Shown here piece by piece: positions 25,301 through 38,100 of a stretch of 64,000 nucleotides of DNA (positions are counted from its first letter, which is position 1; the number at the start of each line of letters is the position of its first letter). The notes below the pieces were generated by a model. That model saw only the letters and a program-made list of their open reading frames with translations. It did no database searches and was not told the origin of the DNA. This stretch comes from Progne subis subis (Eukaryota > Chordata > Aves > Passeriformes > Hirundinidae). The translations under genes were made by a program, and so were the position numbers. Location: assembly GCA_022316685.1 (NCBI GenBank), contig JAKJHU010000085.1, positions 124,001 to 188,000 on the forward strand, in the 5' to 3' direction.

Positions 25301-28300
25301 TCCACACGTGAACTGCATTTCTGTGAGCGGGGCAGGCAAAGCCACCTCCTTCCCACAAAAAAACATGGAGCAGAGGGACTGTCCAGGCTCCCAGACCAGC
25401 CATGAAGAAAGGGAACATGAGGGTCCTCAAGGACAGCTTTGGTTCAATGGTTTGGGGCTGCAGAGGAATGTAAAGCAATTCCCAGAGGAGCAGCCCAGGA
25501 CCCAGGGAGTACCTGCACAGGGAACAACTCCATCCCCATCCCCAGAGCACACAAATGACCGCAAAAAAATTAATTTTCTGGCTCCTTCATACCAACCCAG
25601 GGATTATGAGGGGTCACCTCCAGCTGCAGCAACCCCCCATGGCCACGGGACCACCCAAACCCCGGGAGGAGCACCCCCTCACCAGCTCCATGCGCCGGCG
25701 GCTGGACTCCAGCTCCCTCTGCACCAGCTCGTCCATGTCAGCCTTCATCTCCTCCATCCTCCTCTGGTAGTACCTGGTGTTCTCCCTCTCCCGTGCCTCC
25801 GACTCGGCCGCCTTCTCCAGCTCCTCTCCCATCTGGATGATGCTGTCTCGCAGGCGCAGCACCAGCACCTGGGGCACAAGGGGAAGGTGAGGGCTCGGGC
25901 AGAGATAACAGCGGTGCCCCCAACCACCTGGGCTGTCCCTGTTCCTGTCCCTGTCCCTCCCAGCCCTTCCCCAGGGGCTCCTTTCCCCACAGGTGAGGAG
26001 GAGGTACCTCGAAGCGCTTCATCTGCACGGCCTGGAAGTCCAGCTGGCTCTCCAGGTCCCGGATCCGCGCTTCCTGCCGGCTGACGATGGAGCGCTCGGC
26101 CGGGCACTGCTCCAGCTGCGCCGCCCTGGCCTGAGCTGCCTGCAGCTGGGAGAGCAGGGGCTGGCTCAGCATCCCCCAGCCCCTCTGCTGAACCCCTCTG
26201 CTGAACCCCTCAGGTGCTCTGGGGGTATCTCCTGGCCTCTCCTGAGGTGATGGCCACTGCGGCCAAGCATTGCCCTGGCTTCCCAAAGAATTCCCTGCTG
26301 TTACAGCCACACAGCACAGGCCTGACACACCAGTGCGTGGCTTTGAATGGAGAACCTGCTGGCCAGAGGGACACGTGGCTGGGGCTCCTTGGCTTTTCTT
26401 TTCTCACAGACGCTTTGAGGTGTAAAAATTCACAGTCTTTGTGGAAAGCTGCCTGGACCAAGCTGTTTCCTCAGTTCTTACACCAAGGCCTCCAAAGGAA
26501 ACTGCCCTTTTAGTGATCTCGGTACAGCTCGGGTTCAGATTTCGAACTTGACCTAGAACTACGGGAATTTGTCTCCTTTTATCCGACCTATCTCCAAAGC
26601 ACCACCCGCTCCGCCTCAGAGGGAGCGAGTCCCGCTTCTGATTCCTGGGCAGCCTTGCCACGCTCCAGTAAAGCACTTAACTTAATGGGATTACTCATGT
26701 GTTTAAAATTAAATCCATCACTCCAGGAGGGTTGGCACAGCCACAGAGGCGAGGGGGTGCAGCTCCTGCTGGTGCCCATCCCAGGGCAGCCCCCGGGCTC
26801 AGCCCATCCCGGCCACGGGCAGTTCAGCACCGGAGGAGGGAGAAGCCAGGCTGTGAATCCCAAGAATTCTGCCAGGAAAAGATTTCTCCAGCCTAAAGAG
26901 GGCCCATTCCTCAGCAGGAATTACCTTCTCCTGCAGGAATTACCTTCTCCTGCAGGCTCTGCTTTTCTTTCTTCACATCCTCCACCTGTGTCTGCAGCTC
27001 CCGGATCTGAGCGATGTCTGTGGCCGACTGCAGAAACAGAAAATTTGGAGCGGGAGCAGCAGGATCAGAACCAAGGGTTCGGAGCAGAGTGCTGGTTCCT
27101 GCCTGTACCTCCTGCCACTGGGACAGTGAGCTGCTCCTGGACTGCCCTGATGGAGCTTAATCCTCCCAACTCACTGCAGCTTCCCTGATTTTTGAAACAA
27201 GAACGTTTGGATCAGGACAGAAACCAGGTTATCATCTCTGTCCTCAGGACCCTTCCAGACACAGGCTCCTGGATCCCTCTCACCTTTACAAGGGTCACCA
27301 GACTGTGAATTGTCAGCCTGGCCAGCCTGCCCTTCTCCCGTGGGAGTTTTGGAGTCCCTCAGCTCCCAGGACAATCCTTTGGGAGAGCCTGACATAGTTT
27401 GGACGTGGCTCTGAAAGCCCCAGGTCTGTCTGGCAGCACTTTTTAACCTCTGCGTGAAAGAAATAATAAAAAATGACCCAGAGGGGCAGCTGTAGGATTC
27501 CCCAAGTGTTGAAACTAAAGGCACAACACCTCTTGAAAGAACACTCAAAACTGCAGGTGAGAGGAGCTGGCGCCGTGAGCCTTCCCTTCCTCGTGGCAAC
27601 ATCTGTGCCCTGGGGTCCCCCAGGGGCCACCACCTGTCCTGTGCACGCCTGCAAGACTTTCTGAGAGCCCTTCCAGCCTTGGAGACACTGCCCCAGCTCC
27701 TACCTGGGCGATCAGAGCCTTGTGCTTTTCCATGAGCTCGTTCAGGTCTTCCTGGTCCTCGTCGATGCGTTTCAGCAGGTCGGCTCGCTCATGCTGCAGC
27801 TGGAACAGCTGCTCGTCCACCTGCAGGAGGATCCACAGGATCACTGGTTGGTGGATCCCACAGGGAACCCACCAAATCCCTCGGGGATGTGCTGCCAACA
27901 GCCTCCAACCCACGGCAGAGGCACAACAGGACCGTGGGACGCTGCTCCCCTGCAGGAATTTTGGCCACCCTTTAAACCCCCCGGGGTCTGTTGTTTCCAA
28001 ACAGTCCAGGGTGGTTTACTGAAAATCCTTGGAGAGTTAGTAAATACACTGGGATATTTTGTAAATATCCTCCGTGCTGTAATTAACACTCCGAGGTGAT
28101 TTATTAAACCCTCTGGTGGAGGCCGATTTAGGGGAGCAGCTGCTGATTGCTCCAAACCCCTCCATGGTGGGACTGCACCCTCCCACCTGCCCTGGCCACA
28201 TCTCCAGGAACCCACCAGGGTCTTGTTCCTGCTGAGGGTCTCCAGCTCCGTGTGCAGGTTCTCCAGCTCCAGGGCCGCTGTCTGCTGGGATCGCTGGGCC

Positions 28301-29077
28301 TCTGCACACCTTGCTTCACTCTCTTCCAACTGGGAAAAGTTGCAGGGGATCACCGTTAGAGGAGCAGAAAGCACAATGCTGCTGGTGGTGCTGTCCCCGT
28401 GCCACACGGCCACGTTTATTCCCCCCTCCACAGTGCATTTTCCCCTGCTGATGAACACAGAACCTCCACCAAATTTTAAACCAGTGCTGCTCCTCGGCTT
28501 GTCTGCTCCTGGTTTGCAGGGCAAGCAAATCTTCCCTGGCACCTCCCAGCACAGGTCCCAACACCACCGGCCGTCCTGGTGAGTCCAGCAGCCAGGGCTT
28601 CCACGGCACAGCCGCCCTCTTCCTCGGGGATCATCAATTCACAAAATTACGTGAATTAACGTGTAATTCCTGATTAGAGCAATTCACGAGATTCAGGGGG
28701 GGTGTTTTGCAAATGGGCTTTTCACGCGGCGTAAATTGCGTTTGCAAATACACGTGGAAGATCCCATTTATAAGCGCTGATTTGCTCTCGGGTTTTTACA
28801 GCTCAGCCGCTAAGATCACAGCGATCCTCAATGGGCTGCAAACATCTGGAAGCTCCCGGCTTTGCCTGAGCGGGGGAGTTGTCGTAGGCTGTACCTGAAC
28901 ATCCAGTTCCTTCCCCTGCTCGTTGGGGTTTCTTTCTTTTCTCTGTGAAAAAGAAAACTAAACCCACTGCCTCATTTCCTGTGCCCGCTCCTGGCTTCCC
29001 TGTGGAGCTCCCAGGAGCAACGGGAAAAACTGCACACCCTGGCAAGAGTTTGAGAATTTTAGGCTGTTTTCTCAAGG

Positions 29078-29118
<41 letters not shown>

Positions 29119-29123
29119 GTTCT

Positions 29124-29170
<47 letters not shown>

Positions 29171-32100
29171 GGGGGGAATCGGAGCAATCCTCAGCTCGCT
29201 TCCCTCCACTGTTTGGGGAGATGGAGACCTTTCAGTAGAGAAGGAAGAACTTTCTTCCATCAGCTGAAAAAAAAGTCTCTGTGTTTTGCTGGGGTGAGTT
29301 GAAGATCAGCTCCTGGTTTTATGGCCCAGGAGTTTCCCACCCATCCAGAAACAGCTGCATCCACAATCAGCCCTTGCACTGGCCTCTTCCCTGCCACAAT
29401 TCCCACCAAACTCCTGATGGTTCAGCCAGACAGAAAAGCATCTCCAGGACCCCTCATTAAACATCAGCTTCCAATTCACTTCGTGTAATGGAATTTTCCC
29501 ACTTGGGAAGAATAAATTGAAATTCCCCCCAAAAAATGCATAATGTATGAAGTGTGGAACAACATTAGTTTGCTGTGAGCACCATCTGTTAAATACCTGC
29601 ATAAAATGGATGCCTCAGCCTTATTAAGAAACAATGCTGCGCTTCCAGCCATATGGATTTTGATTAACGGAAATGTAGCATTTTAGCAAAGTTTTTCTTC
29701 TGGTGCAGGTCCGTGGGCTGGTGGTAGGATGCATTTGGCTTTTGAGAAAGTCGTCATGAATGCCATTAGAAATTGTTTCAGTTTAAAGGACAGAATAATC
29801 ATGTGGCATTTTAAACGCATCTCAGTGTTGGTGGCGCAGCAAAAAGTCCACATTCCCAAAATCCAGGCTGTTTGCTCATCTCCAAACACAAGGGAACCGA
29901 GCACAGGCCATGGAGCGAGGGAGCCAGGGATGGACTGAATGGAATCACAGGGAGAGAGAGCAACCTCCTGCCTTGCTGTGGGGACTGGGGTGTGCAGGGA
30001 GCAACAATCCCAGAATCCCAGAATCATCCAGGTTAGGAAAGACTTTCAAGGTAATCGAATACATCCTGTGCCCTATCCCCACCCTGTCACCAGCTCAGAG
30101 CACTGAGTGCCACCTCCAGTCCTTCCTTGGACACCTCCAGGCATGGGGAATCCAAACCTCCCTGGGCAGCCCCTTCCAAGCTCTGACCACTCTTTCCATG
30201 AGGAAATTCCTCCTGATGTCCAACCTGACCTTCCCCTGGCACAGTTTGATGCAGTTTCCTCTCCTGTCTCTGTTCCCTGGGAGCAGAGCCTGGACTCCCC
30301 TGGCTGTCCCCTCCTGTCAGGGAGTTGTGCAGAGCCCCAAGGTCCCCTCTGAGCCTCCTTTTCTCCAGGGTGAGCTCCCTCAGATCCCCTCAGCTGCTCT
30401 TCCTATGACTTTACTCTCCAGAGTAAAGATTTACATCCCCAGCTCTGTTCCCCAAGTGACCTGGGCATTATTCCCCAGACAGATGAGGCTGGACACTTCG
30501 GGATGGGCAGAGGAAGTGCCTCAGCATCCAGCAGCTCCCTCAGATCAGCTCATGGAAAGGACCTGAGGGCAGGGCTCTGCCATATTTCCAACCCACCAGG
30601 GACTGGGAAAAAAAACAGCGACAGTGCAACCTCTCCCGCCCCAAAGTGGGATTTGGGAAGCATTGAGGGATTAATGAAGTGCAGCACCGGATCAATGATT
30701 TTTAACACATGAGTGCAAAAAAAGGCCATTCCCACTGCCTGTCCCTGCCCTGGACATCCAGGTAATGGACACAGGCAAGGGCACGGACACGGGAATGGGC
30801 ACGGACACCTCTGGCTCCATCAGCCCCAGCTCACCTTCCCCTCCTCCCTCAGCACAGGTGGGAACAGCTGCTGCTCACAGCTGTTATTTATGCACAACGA
30901 CCCTCCCAATTATATCTGGGTGTTGCTGGAAGCATGTGGAGAACAGGGGAAATGTGCAGAGCAGATTAATTCCTGAGCACTTTCAGAGGAGCAGCACCTT
31001 TAGCTGAGGCACTTGGGAATACACAGCCCAGAAGGGGACGGAGAGCCCTGTGGTGCCCCTGTCCCGTGGCAGGGCACCCCACAGGACTAGGAGTGATGCC
31101 TCAAGTTTGAGCTTTCATGTTTTTCAGATTCTGTGCTGCCTAGGGTGCAGTTCTGAGCCTCATATTAAGTGTCAGTCAGCTCTCTTCACAGCGCAGAGAG
31201 ACAAAACAAATCCTTTTCCTGCTGGACGCCAAGGACAACAGTTACAAGTTTTCAGGCCCAAAAGCACAAAAAATGGTGGGTTGAAGAGAGAAAACAAGAA
31301 GGATGGGACTTCACAACCTGAAGCTGCATTTGGGCAGTTAAACCCCAATATGCAAATGGACCAAAATTTATAACACTGTGAGACTTTGTGACTGTTCGTC
31401 CATTTTGTGTCCATTTAGGGTCCTCCTTGGGTGTAGCCCTGGCCAGGTTCTTGTCTTGCCCATGGTGTGTCCTTAAAGGCTTTTTAATAAATGCCCCCTT
31501 TATTCTCTTAGCACTGTCCAGTCTCTGTTCCAGGTCAGCCCAAGGCATCAAGAGCTCACCCTGGGGTTGTCCCCAGTGTGGTGGCACAAGCTGGAACAGA
31601 GCTGGAGCCACTCTCCAGGTCATTCAACAATGCTGAGCCTGGGGTTGTCTGCACCCAAACCATGGCAAATCCTGCCCAATGGCAAATCCACCCCGATGGC
31701 AAATCTCCCACAATGGCAAATCTACCCTGATGGCAAATCTCCCACAATGGCAAATCCACCCCAATGGCAAATCCACCCTGATGGCAAATCCACCCTGATG
31801 GCAAATCCACCCCGATGGCAAATCCACCCTGATGGCAAATCCACAACAATGGCAAATCTCCCCGATGGCAAATCCACCCTATGGCGAATCTACCCTGATG
31901 GCAAATCTCCCACAATGGCAAATCCACCCAAACCATGGCAAATCCACCCCAATGGCAAATCCACCCCGATGGCAAATCCACCCTGATGGCAAATCTCCCA
32001 CAATGGCAAATCCACCCCAATGGCAAATCCCCCCAATGGCAAATCCCCCAATGGCAAATCCCCCAATGGCAAATCCACCCCAATGGCAAATCCACCCCAA

Positions 32101-35100
32101 TGGCAAATCCACCCTGATGGCAAATCCACCCCAATGGCAAATCCACCCTGATGGCAAATCCACCCTGATGGCAAATCCCCCACGATGACAAATCCACCCC
32201 GATGGCAAATCCCCCCAATGGCAAATCCCCCCAATGGCAAATCCACCCTGATGCCAAATCCACCCCGATCCTCTCTCCAGGGCTTTCAACATCCCTATGG
32301 CAACGCCGCCCCAGCCCGGCCGTAGGAGACGCACAGAAACGCACCAAACAGAAGGTAATTAACGGGAAAAAAAAGAGGAAAAAAAGGGAAAAACACTCCA
32401 CCAGCGTTGGCTTAATTACAGGGAAGTGCTCCTTCCAAGGAAACTCGGCTGGCGCCCGCCCAGGTGTCAGCGCTCAGCCAAACCCGGGGAGCCGGGAATG
32501 TTCCTGCAGCTTCCCCGCTCCCCCGCAGCACGCTCCCGTACCTGTTTGCGCAGGTGCTCCAGCTCCTGGGCGCTGGCTCCGGGCTCTGCCGGGGCCGCCA
32601 GCAGCAGCTGAACATCGGCCAGGAGGGCGCGGGTCCTGCGCAGGTCCCGCCGCAGCCGCTTCTCCACGTCGAAGTCGCGGTGGCCGATCTGGGGAGGGGA
32701 CAAGGGGGTGTCTGAGCCCTGCTGCCCCTGAAAGCTCCATCAGGCCCTTCTGCCCCACCCCGAGGTGTTTTCCACGGAATTTCGGGATAGTTTGGTCAAC
32801 TACACCTGGCCACTGAGCGCCACAGGGAGTTGTTCCTTCAGTACCTCCAGGGTGTTCCAAATTTTTTTCCCTCAAAAAGAGCAGTTCTTTTGAAAATATT
32901 TGCCCACTCTGGGTTACCATCAGCCACGTCCTCCCCAGTGCCCATCCCTGCGGCCTGAGGGACAGCTTGGCCACACAACTGCAAGGAGTGCCTTAAAAAA
33001 ACCCACCCTCTCTGCTACCCCCCTGGAGAGAGGGAGAGAGCAACCATGGTTACAGGGATGAAGGAATTAGAAAACCACCACATAAAGAGGGACGTGGTTT
33101 CAGTGCTTGATTTCAGCACAACTGTAGTGTAAGAACATTTTCCATTTAGGTTGTTTTCCACGGTTCTCGTTTCAAACCCCTTCCTTCTCCTCATTTCGGT
33201 TCGCTGGCTAAAATCAGCTGTGTGGGTTTGACCTTGTAGTCTGGTCTAGAGCTGGCTGGAAATTGCTGGAACAAGAAATCATTGGCATCTCCATTTCCTT
33301 GATTAGTTTTCTGGGTTGGCTGTTTTCTTCACGTTTCTTTTTTTTTTAATGAACTGTCCTCTGCAAACCAGAGGGTGTTTGCAGCACCGCCACTGCTGTC
33401 CTGCCATCCCTCCAGCTGGATCCTGGACACTGCTCACATCATTTTCCTGCGGCTCAGGGTCTGCCCACGACCACAAGGGATGAATTTGGTGCTGTGGCTG
33501 GAACCAGCTGCCTGCTCCCACCGCTGCAGCCCAGGATTTTTTAAGTGACAAAGCCAGGATTTGATTTAATAGCTGCTGCCAAACTGTGGTTGTGTGTCGC
33601 AGCAATCCCAGCTGCACGGCCCCATCTCCCTTTCCCTTACACCACGACTGCCCTTGAGGGGCTGGGGGCTGCCAGAGACACCTGGGGACTGTCCTGGAGG
33701 GAGAAGGGGCCTTTCCTCCTGAGCCCCTCCAGCTCCTGCTGCCTCCTCATCCATCTCAGCTCCTCTCCATCGAACAAGCAGGACATGTAGGACCGTCGCA
33801 ATAATCCCCTGCTTTGATACAGCATTATTTACTGTGACAGTTCCCAAAACATTTTCTAAGCCAGGAGCAGGAGGCTTTGTGTTGGAGAAGCCTCGTCAGG
33901 ACCATTCTGTGTCTACTTGAAATATCCCAGATCCATGCTGTTCAATGAACACACGGGACTGGGGAAAAGGTGAAATCCAGAGTTTTGGGATGGCCTCTGG
34001 GTGATGTCAGGAGTGCCCAAACTGATAAATGCTGCCCAAGGAGGCTGTGTGCAGCCCCTCACCTGCTGACTGAGCAGGAGCAGAACTGGGTGTGCCTTTT
34101 TCTTTTCAGCTGCTGCCACTGACTCTTCAGAGAGGGAAAAAGGATTTGTTCACCAAATGTGCTCAGGATATAATTCCTCTGCAACGAGCAGGGTTGGATA
34201 AACTGCTTTTCTAGGCAGTTGGATGCACTCCAGTGCCAGGCATGGCTAGCTTGACTCTCATGGAACACCAGAAAAGAGCAGATGCCTCTCTCTGCTTGGG
34301 TAATTCTCCTGTACTGAAGGGAACAGTTCCCCTCTGTGGGTTCTCAGTGGCTTCTGTGTAACCCCTGCAGTCCCAACACCTCCAGACCCCAGTGCCTGCT
34401 GTGTCTGGGTGGCACCTGGGAGAGATGAGGGGCAGAACCCCACGAGAAGCCGCACGGGCACCGACGCCCGGCCGCTGCTGCACTTGTTTGTCCCTGCTCC
34501 TGTTTTTAGGGCAGGGCACGGCCCACGAAGCAGCCACTGTCCCCTTACCTGCTCGCACAAGGTGCCAATGAGCCCTTCCAGGTCCTGCTTCTCGTGCAGC
34601 ACCATCTGCTTCTGCTCGTGCTCCTGCTCCAGCTGCATCTCCAGCTGCCGGAGCTGTTGGGGGAGAAACCCAGCCACGCTCAGGGCCCGGCCACCCCTCC
34701 AAGTCCCAGCAGGGCACAGCCACTGCCACAGCGGGGATTTGGCATTCCCCCAGGGCTCTGCAGCCAGCGCTGGGGACCAGGAATGGGCCGTGTTCCCTGG
34801 AGAACCTCCTACCCCCGGCAGTGCCAGTGCAGAAGAGAGGAGGCACTCCAGGGACCTGCAGGACACTGGGGACAGGATGAGCTGCTTGGAGCACACACAG
34901 CCACGCCCAAAGGCTGCGCCTGCAGCTCTGGAATTCGTGTTTGCACCTTCCAACCTCATGGCCTTGAGGAAAGGCTGTGTTCTGCAAATCATCCCCAAAC
35001 ACGAAGCCCTGGAGCTGGTGCCCTAGGTGTGAGTCTGGTGTTACTGGGAGCAGCAGGTCCATGTGCTGCATCACGTGTGCCTCCCACACGCTGTCCCCAA

Positions 35101-38100
35101 CAGCCCCTCTGGCATGGCAGGGGCTCACCCCTGTCCCCAAAGCCTGATCTGCACCCCCAGGCCGTGACTGAGGCTCACGATGCGGTGATGGTGGTGAAGC
35201 AGTACCCCGGCACTTCCCTGGGAACGTGGACCCCTGGAAGGGCTCCCTTGGGGAGGGATCAAACCCACCCAGCGAGGACCTACCCTCTTCTGGCAGGACT
35301 TCTGCGTGTCCTCCAGCTCCTCGTCCTTGTCCTCCAGCTCCTTCTGGTGGATCTGCTTCATCCGCTCGATTTCCAGCTCCAGCCTCTCGTGCACCTGAAG
35401 CACCCAGAGGTGAAGCACAGCCCCGAGGGGACAAGGATGGTGTTGGCCTGGGCTCGATGTGCACAGTGGGGACAGACACTCCCGGCTCCCCCAGCCCCGC
35501 ATTACCTGCTCCAGGTGATCAACGGCGGCTGTTTGCCGCTCCAGCTCCTTCTTCTGCTCGGCGGCGCTGCCCTCCAGGTCCCAGAGCTTCTTCTTGAGCA
35601 CAGGCACCGTGTCCGTGGTCCCAGAGGCACTGAGCTCCTGCACCCGGCCAGCCAGCACGGCCACCTGCTGCTCCAGCCTGGCCACCTCAGCCTCCTTGTG
35701 CTGGGCAGAGCGGGGGTCAGAGCCAGGACACTCACACCCCGCTCTCAGAGCCCACAGCATCTCTGGAGGCATCATCCCAACCTCCCGGAGCAGCAGCAGG
35801 GGTTGGGGATCAGAGCCAGGACACTCACACCCCGCTCTCAGAGCCCACAGCATCTCTGGAGGCATCATCCCAACCTCCCGGAGCAGCAGCAGGGGTTGGC
35901 CAGCCCCTGCCCGACACCGAGAGCCCCATCCCCACCTTTCCCTCTTCATCCTGACCTTCCCACTCTCCTGGGGTGTCCCCCGTGGGTTCCCTGCAGTCCC
36001 CGCTGCCTGGGGGTGCTGGCAGCAGCCCGGGGGGTTCCCCCCACCCCAGCAGTCGTGCTCCTGCCACCACAGTGGCATTTGGAGCAGCACCATCCCACGG
36101 GGCACGGACCAGCACCTTCCCCAAGGTGGGATTGGGGATAGGAAAGGGGGAAAGAGCACAAGTGACCCCAGTGAAAATGGGGGTGGCCCTGATTGGCTGA
36201 ATCACGGGACGGGGCTCGCCCAAATGCAGCAACAGCCCTTCCTCTGCAAGGAGAAAGTTATTTAAACACGCTGAGCTGTGCTAAGAGAAATTGGAACCAT
36301 GTTTCCTGATTGCCTCTGCTCTAATTGCAAAGGTAATGGCTTTGCTCCCCGAGCTGACCCCAAAATTGGGTGCAACGCAGCAAAGCAGGGTCTGCTCTTA
36401 CCTCCAGGCTCTGCTGAAGTTTGCCCATCTCCCAGCGGATGCTCGTGTTCTCCTGGGACAGCTTTTCACGGAGGCTCTTCTCGAAGGCAGATTGCCCCAG
36501 GGCCTGGGCTAACTGCAGGTCAAACCTGGAGGGGAGCACAGCAAGGTCAGGCTGCACGGGGCTTGGAGCAATCTGGGATAGCAGAAGGAGGATATTCCCC
36601 CTCCATGGCAAGGGATGGAATCGGATGAGCTTTAGAGGCCCCTTCGGACCCAAACCAGTCTGGGATCAGACCACGCCTCAGTCACGCAGCAACGGGATGG
36701 AAAAATAACCCCCAGCAGCTGAAACAGATGGAAACAGCCCCACCCTGGCAGCAGCTCCTCACCCACCACAATCCCCCCCGTTCCCTGCCTCCTGCTCCAG
36801 CACCCCCAGCCCTCCGCGGCGGCCTTACTTCTTCTGCCTCTTCTCCAGCTCGTGGCTGCGGCTCTGCTGGTTCTCAGCCAGCACCCGGGCGTCCTCCAGC
36901 TCGCAGGCCAGGCGCTGGCACCGCCGCCGCAGCCGCTGCGCCCCGTCCCGTGCCGCCTGGCACGCGGCCTGCGCCTCGCCCAGCTGCGGGAGGGGGGCAC
37001 GGACACTGTGGGGCCCAGAGAGGGGCACAGGGAGCCCGCAGGAGATGGACACGAGCACCCCCAGCACACGCACCCCGCGGAGGAGGGATCTCACAGACCC
37101 CACAGACCCCACGGCACATGCACCCCGCGGAGGAGGGACCCGTGGACCCCACGCAGGAGGGACCCCAAGGAACGTGCACCCTACAAAGGAGGGGCCCGTG
37201 GACCCATGGACCCCACAAAGGACCATGGCATGTGTACCCCACACAGGACCCCAACACACCGCACAGAGGAGGAATCCCACTGACCCCACAGCACGCACAC
37301 GGCCCTGGATAAAACCCCCAGCAGGGCTCAGCCTCGCTTCAGTCCCCAAGGTAGGTTCAGGCAGAGATTTTTCGCTAAACAAGGGCAGCCTGAGGCGCTG
37401 GGACCCCTCCAAGCGCCCGCGGCATCCCAGCCCCTCCTGCTGAGTCAGCGGAACTGCCCCGGGGCGATGCCCGATCCCGATTCTCTGCAAAAAGCAGCGT
37501 CTGGACTGGAATCCCCAAGGATTCACTTCGTGTTTGGGACAGACACGCAGAGCTCTCCCACGCCAGGGAATGGAGTCGTTAAGGAATGACTTTAAATAAG
37601 CAAAATCTTGCATTAATGAAGCCTGTAATTCCAAACTAACTGAGAGCAAATGGGCTGCTTCGCTTTACCCAAGCTCCGAAGACTCAGCTTCTTTCTTATT
37701 ACTATTTAATGTACCATGAGAGAGCTTTATTTCTTTGTTTTATCCTTAGGGGAAGTGACCTGGCTCCCAGGCGCCTCTCAGGGAATCACTTTGGCTTTTT
37801 CCCTCCTCGGGGCAAAGCTCGGGAGCTGCCAGCTCTTTCCACCAGCAGCTCTTTGTGTAGGGAGAGCAGAGCCCTGCACAGCTCCTAAAGCCAGAGCAGC
37901 ACCAGGACCCACCACTGAAAACCCCCTGCCCACAGCTCCTCACCCTCTGCCCACGCTCACTCCTGACCACGGTGGAATTTTGCTACGCAGAAGTGATTTT
38001 TGGAGCTCAAACCAGAGTAGAAAATATCTGGTTTTCCCTGGTCATTGGGAGCAGCAGCAAGAAGCAGATGCAACGCTGAGCCTCATCCCTGCACACCTCC

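Larger units (their letters stand above)
18830..25682 (-). other. MYO18B: intron between c38 and c39 (6.9 kb, the largest)
   Basis: It holds a plus CR1 (19.0-19.3 kb), copy 2 of the 98-bp module, a 29-A tract, a 20-bp duplication near 22,862-22,917 and a minus CR1 piece near 25.2 kb. AT-rich unique blocks at 21,600-21,730 (with TAATTA-like sites) and 23,700-23,860 look like candidate conserved non-coding sequence. No exon was found, and the phases of c38 and c39 need none. Confidence 0.8.
25869..28215 (-). other. MYO18B: introns between c38 and c34
   Basis: Introns at 25,869-26,007, 26,146-26,943, 27,028-27,703 and 27,821-28,215. Apart from the donor duplication and a 14-bp repeat near 26,178-26,207 I see nothing recognisable. 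Confidence 0.6.
28330..32541 (-). other. MYO18B: intron between c33 and c34 (4.2 kb)
   Basis: It holds an AT-rich patch with repeated ACGTG/AATT words (28,630-28,700), facing T31 and A40 homopolymers (29,083-29,168), a minus CR1 (about 30.0-30.4 kb) and a 17-bp minisatellite (31.66-32.27 kb). No exon is needed between c33 and c34. Confidence 0.8.

Noticed and set aside
26178..26207. 14-bp repeat near exon c37 as a third donor duplication
   Set aside because: It lies upstream of the c37 acceptor side and does not include any splice site.
31556..32401. 281-aa repetitive minus-strand frame
   Set aside because: A product of the stop-free 17-bp minisatellite, intronic.
34594..36141. 515-aa open frame on the plus strand
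   Set aside because: It runs across several MYO18B exons and introns in antisense, including the 93-bp duplication. It is Leu/Gln-rich because it opposes coiled-coil codons.
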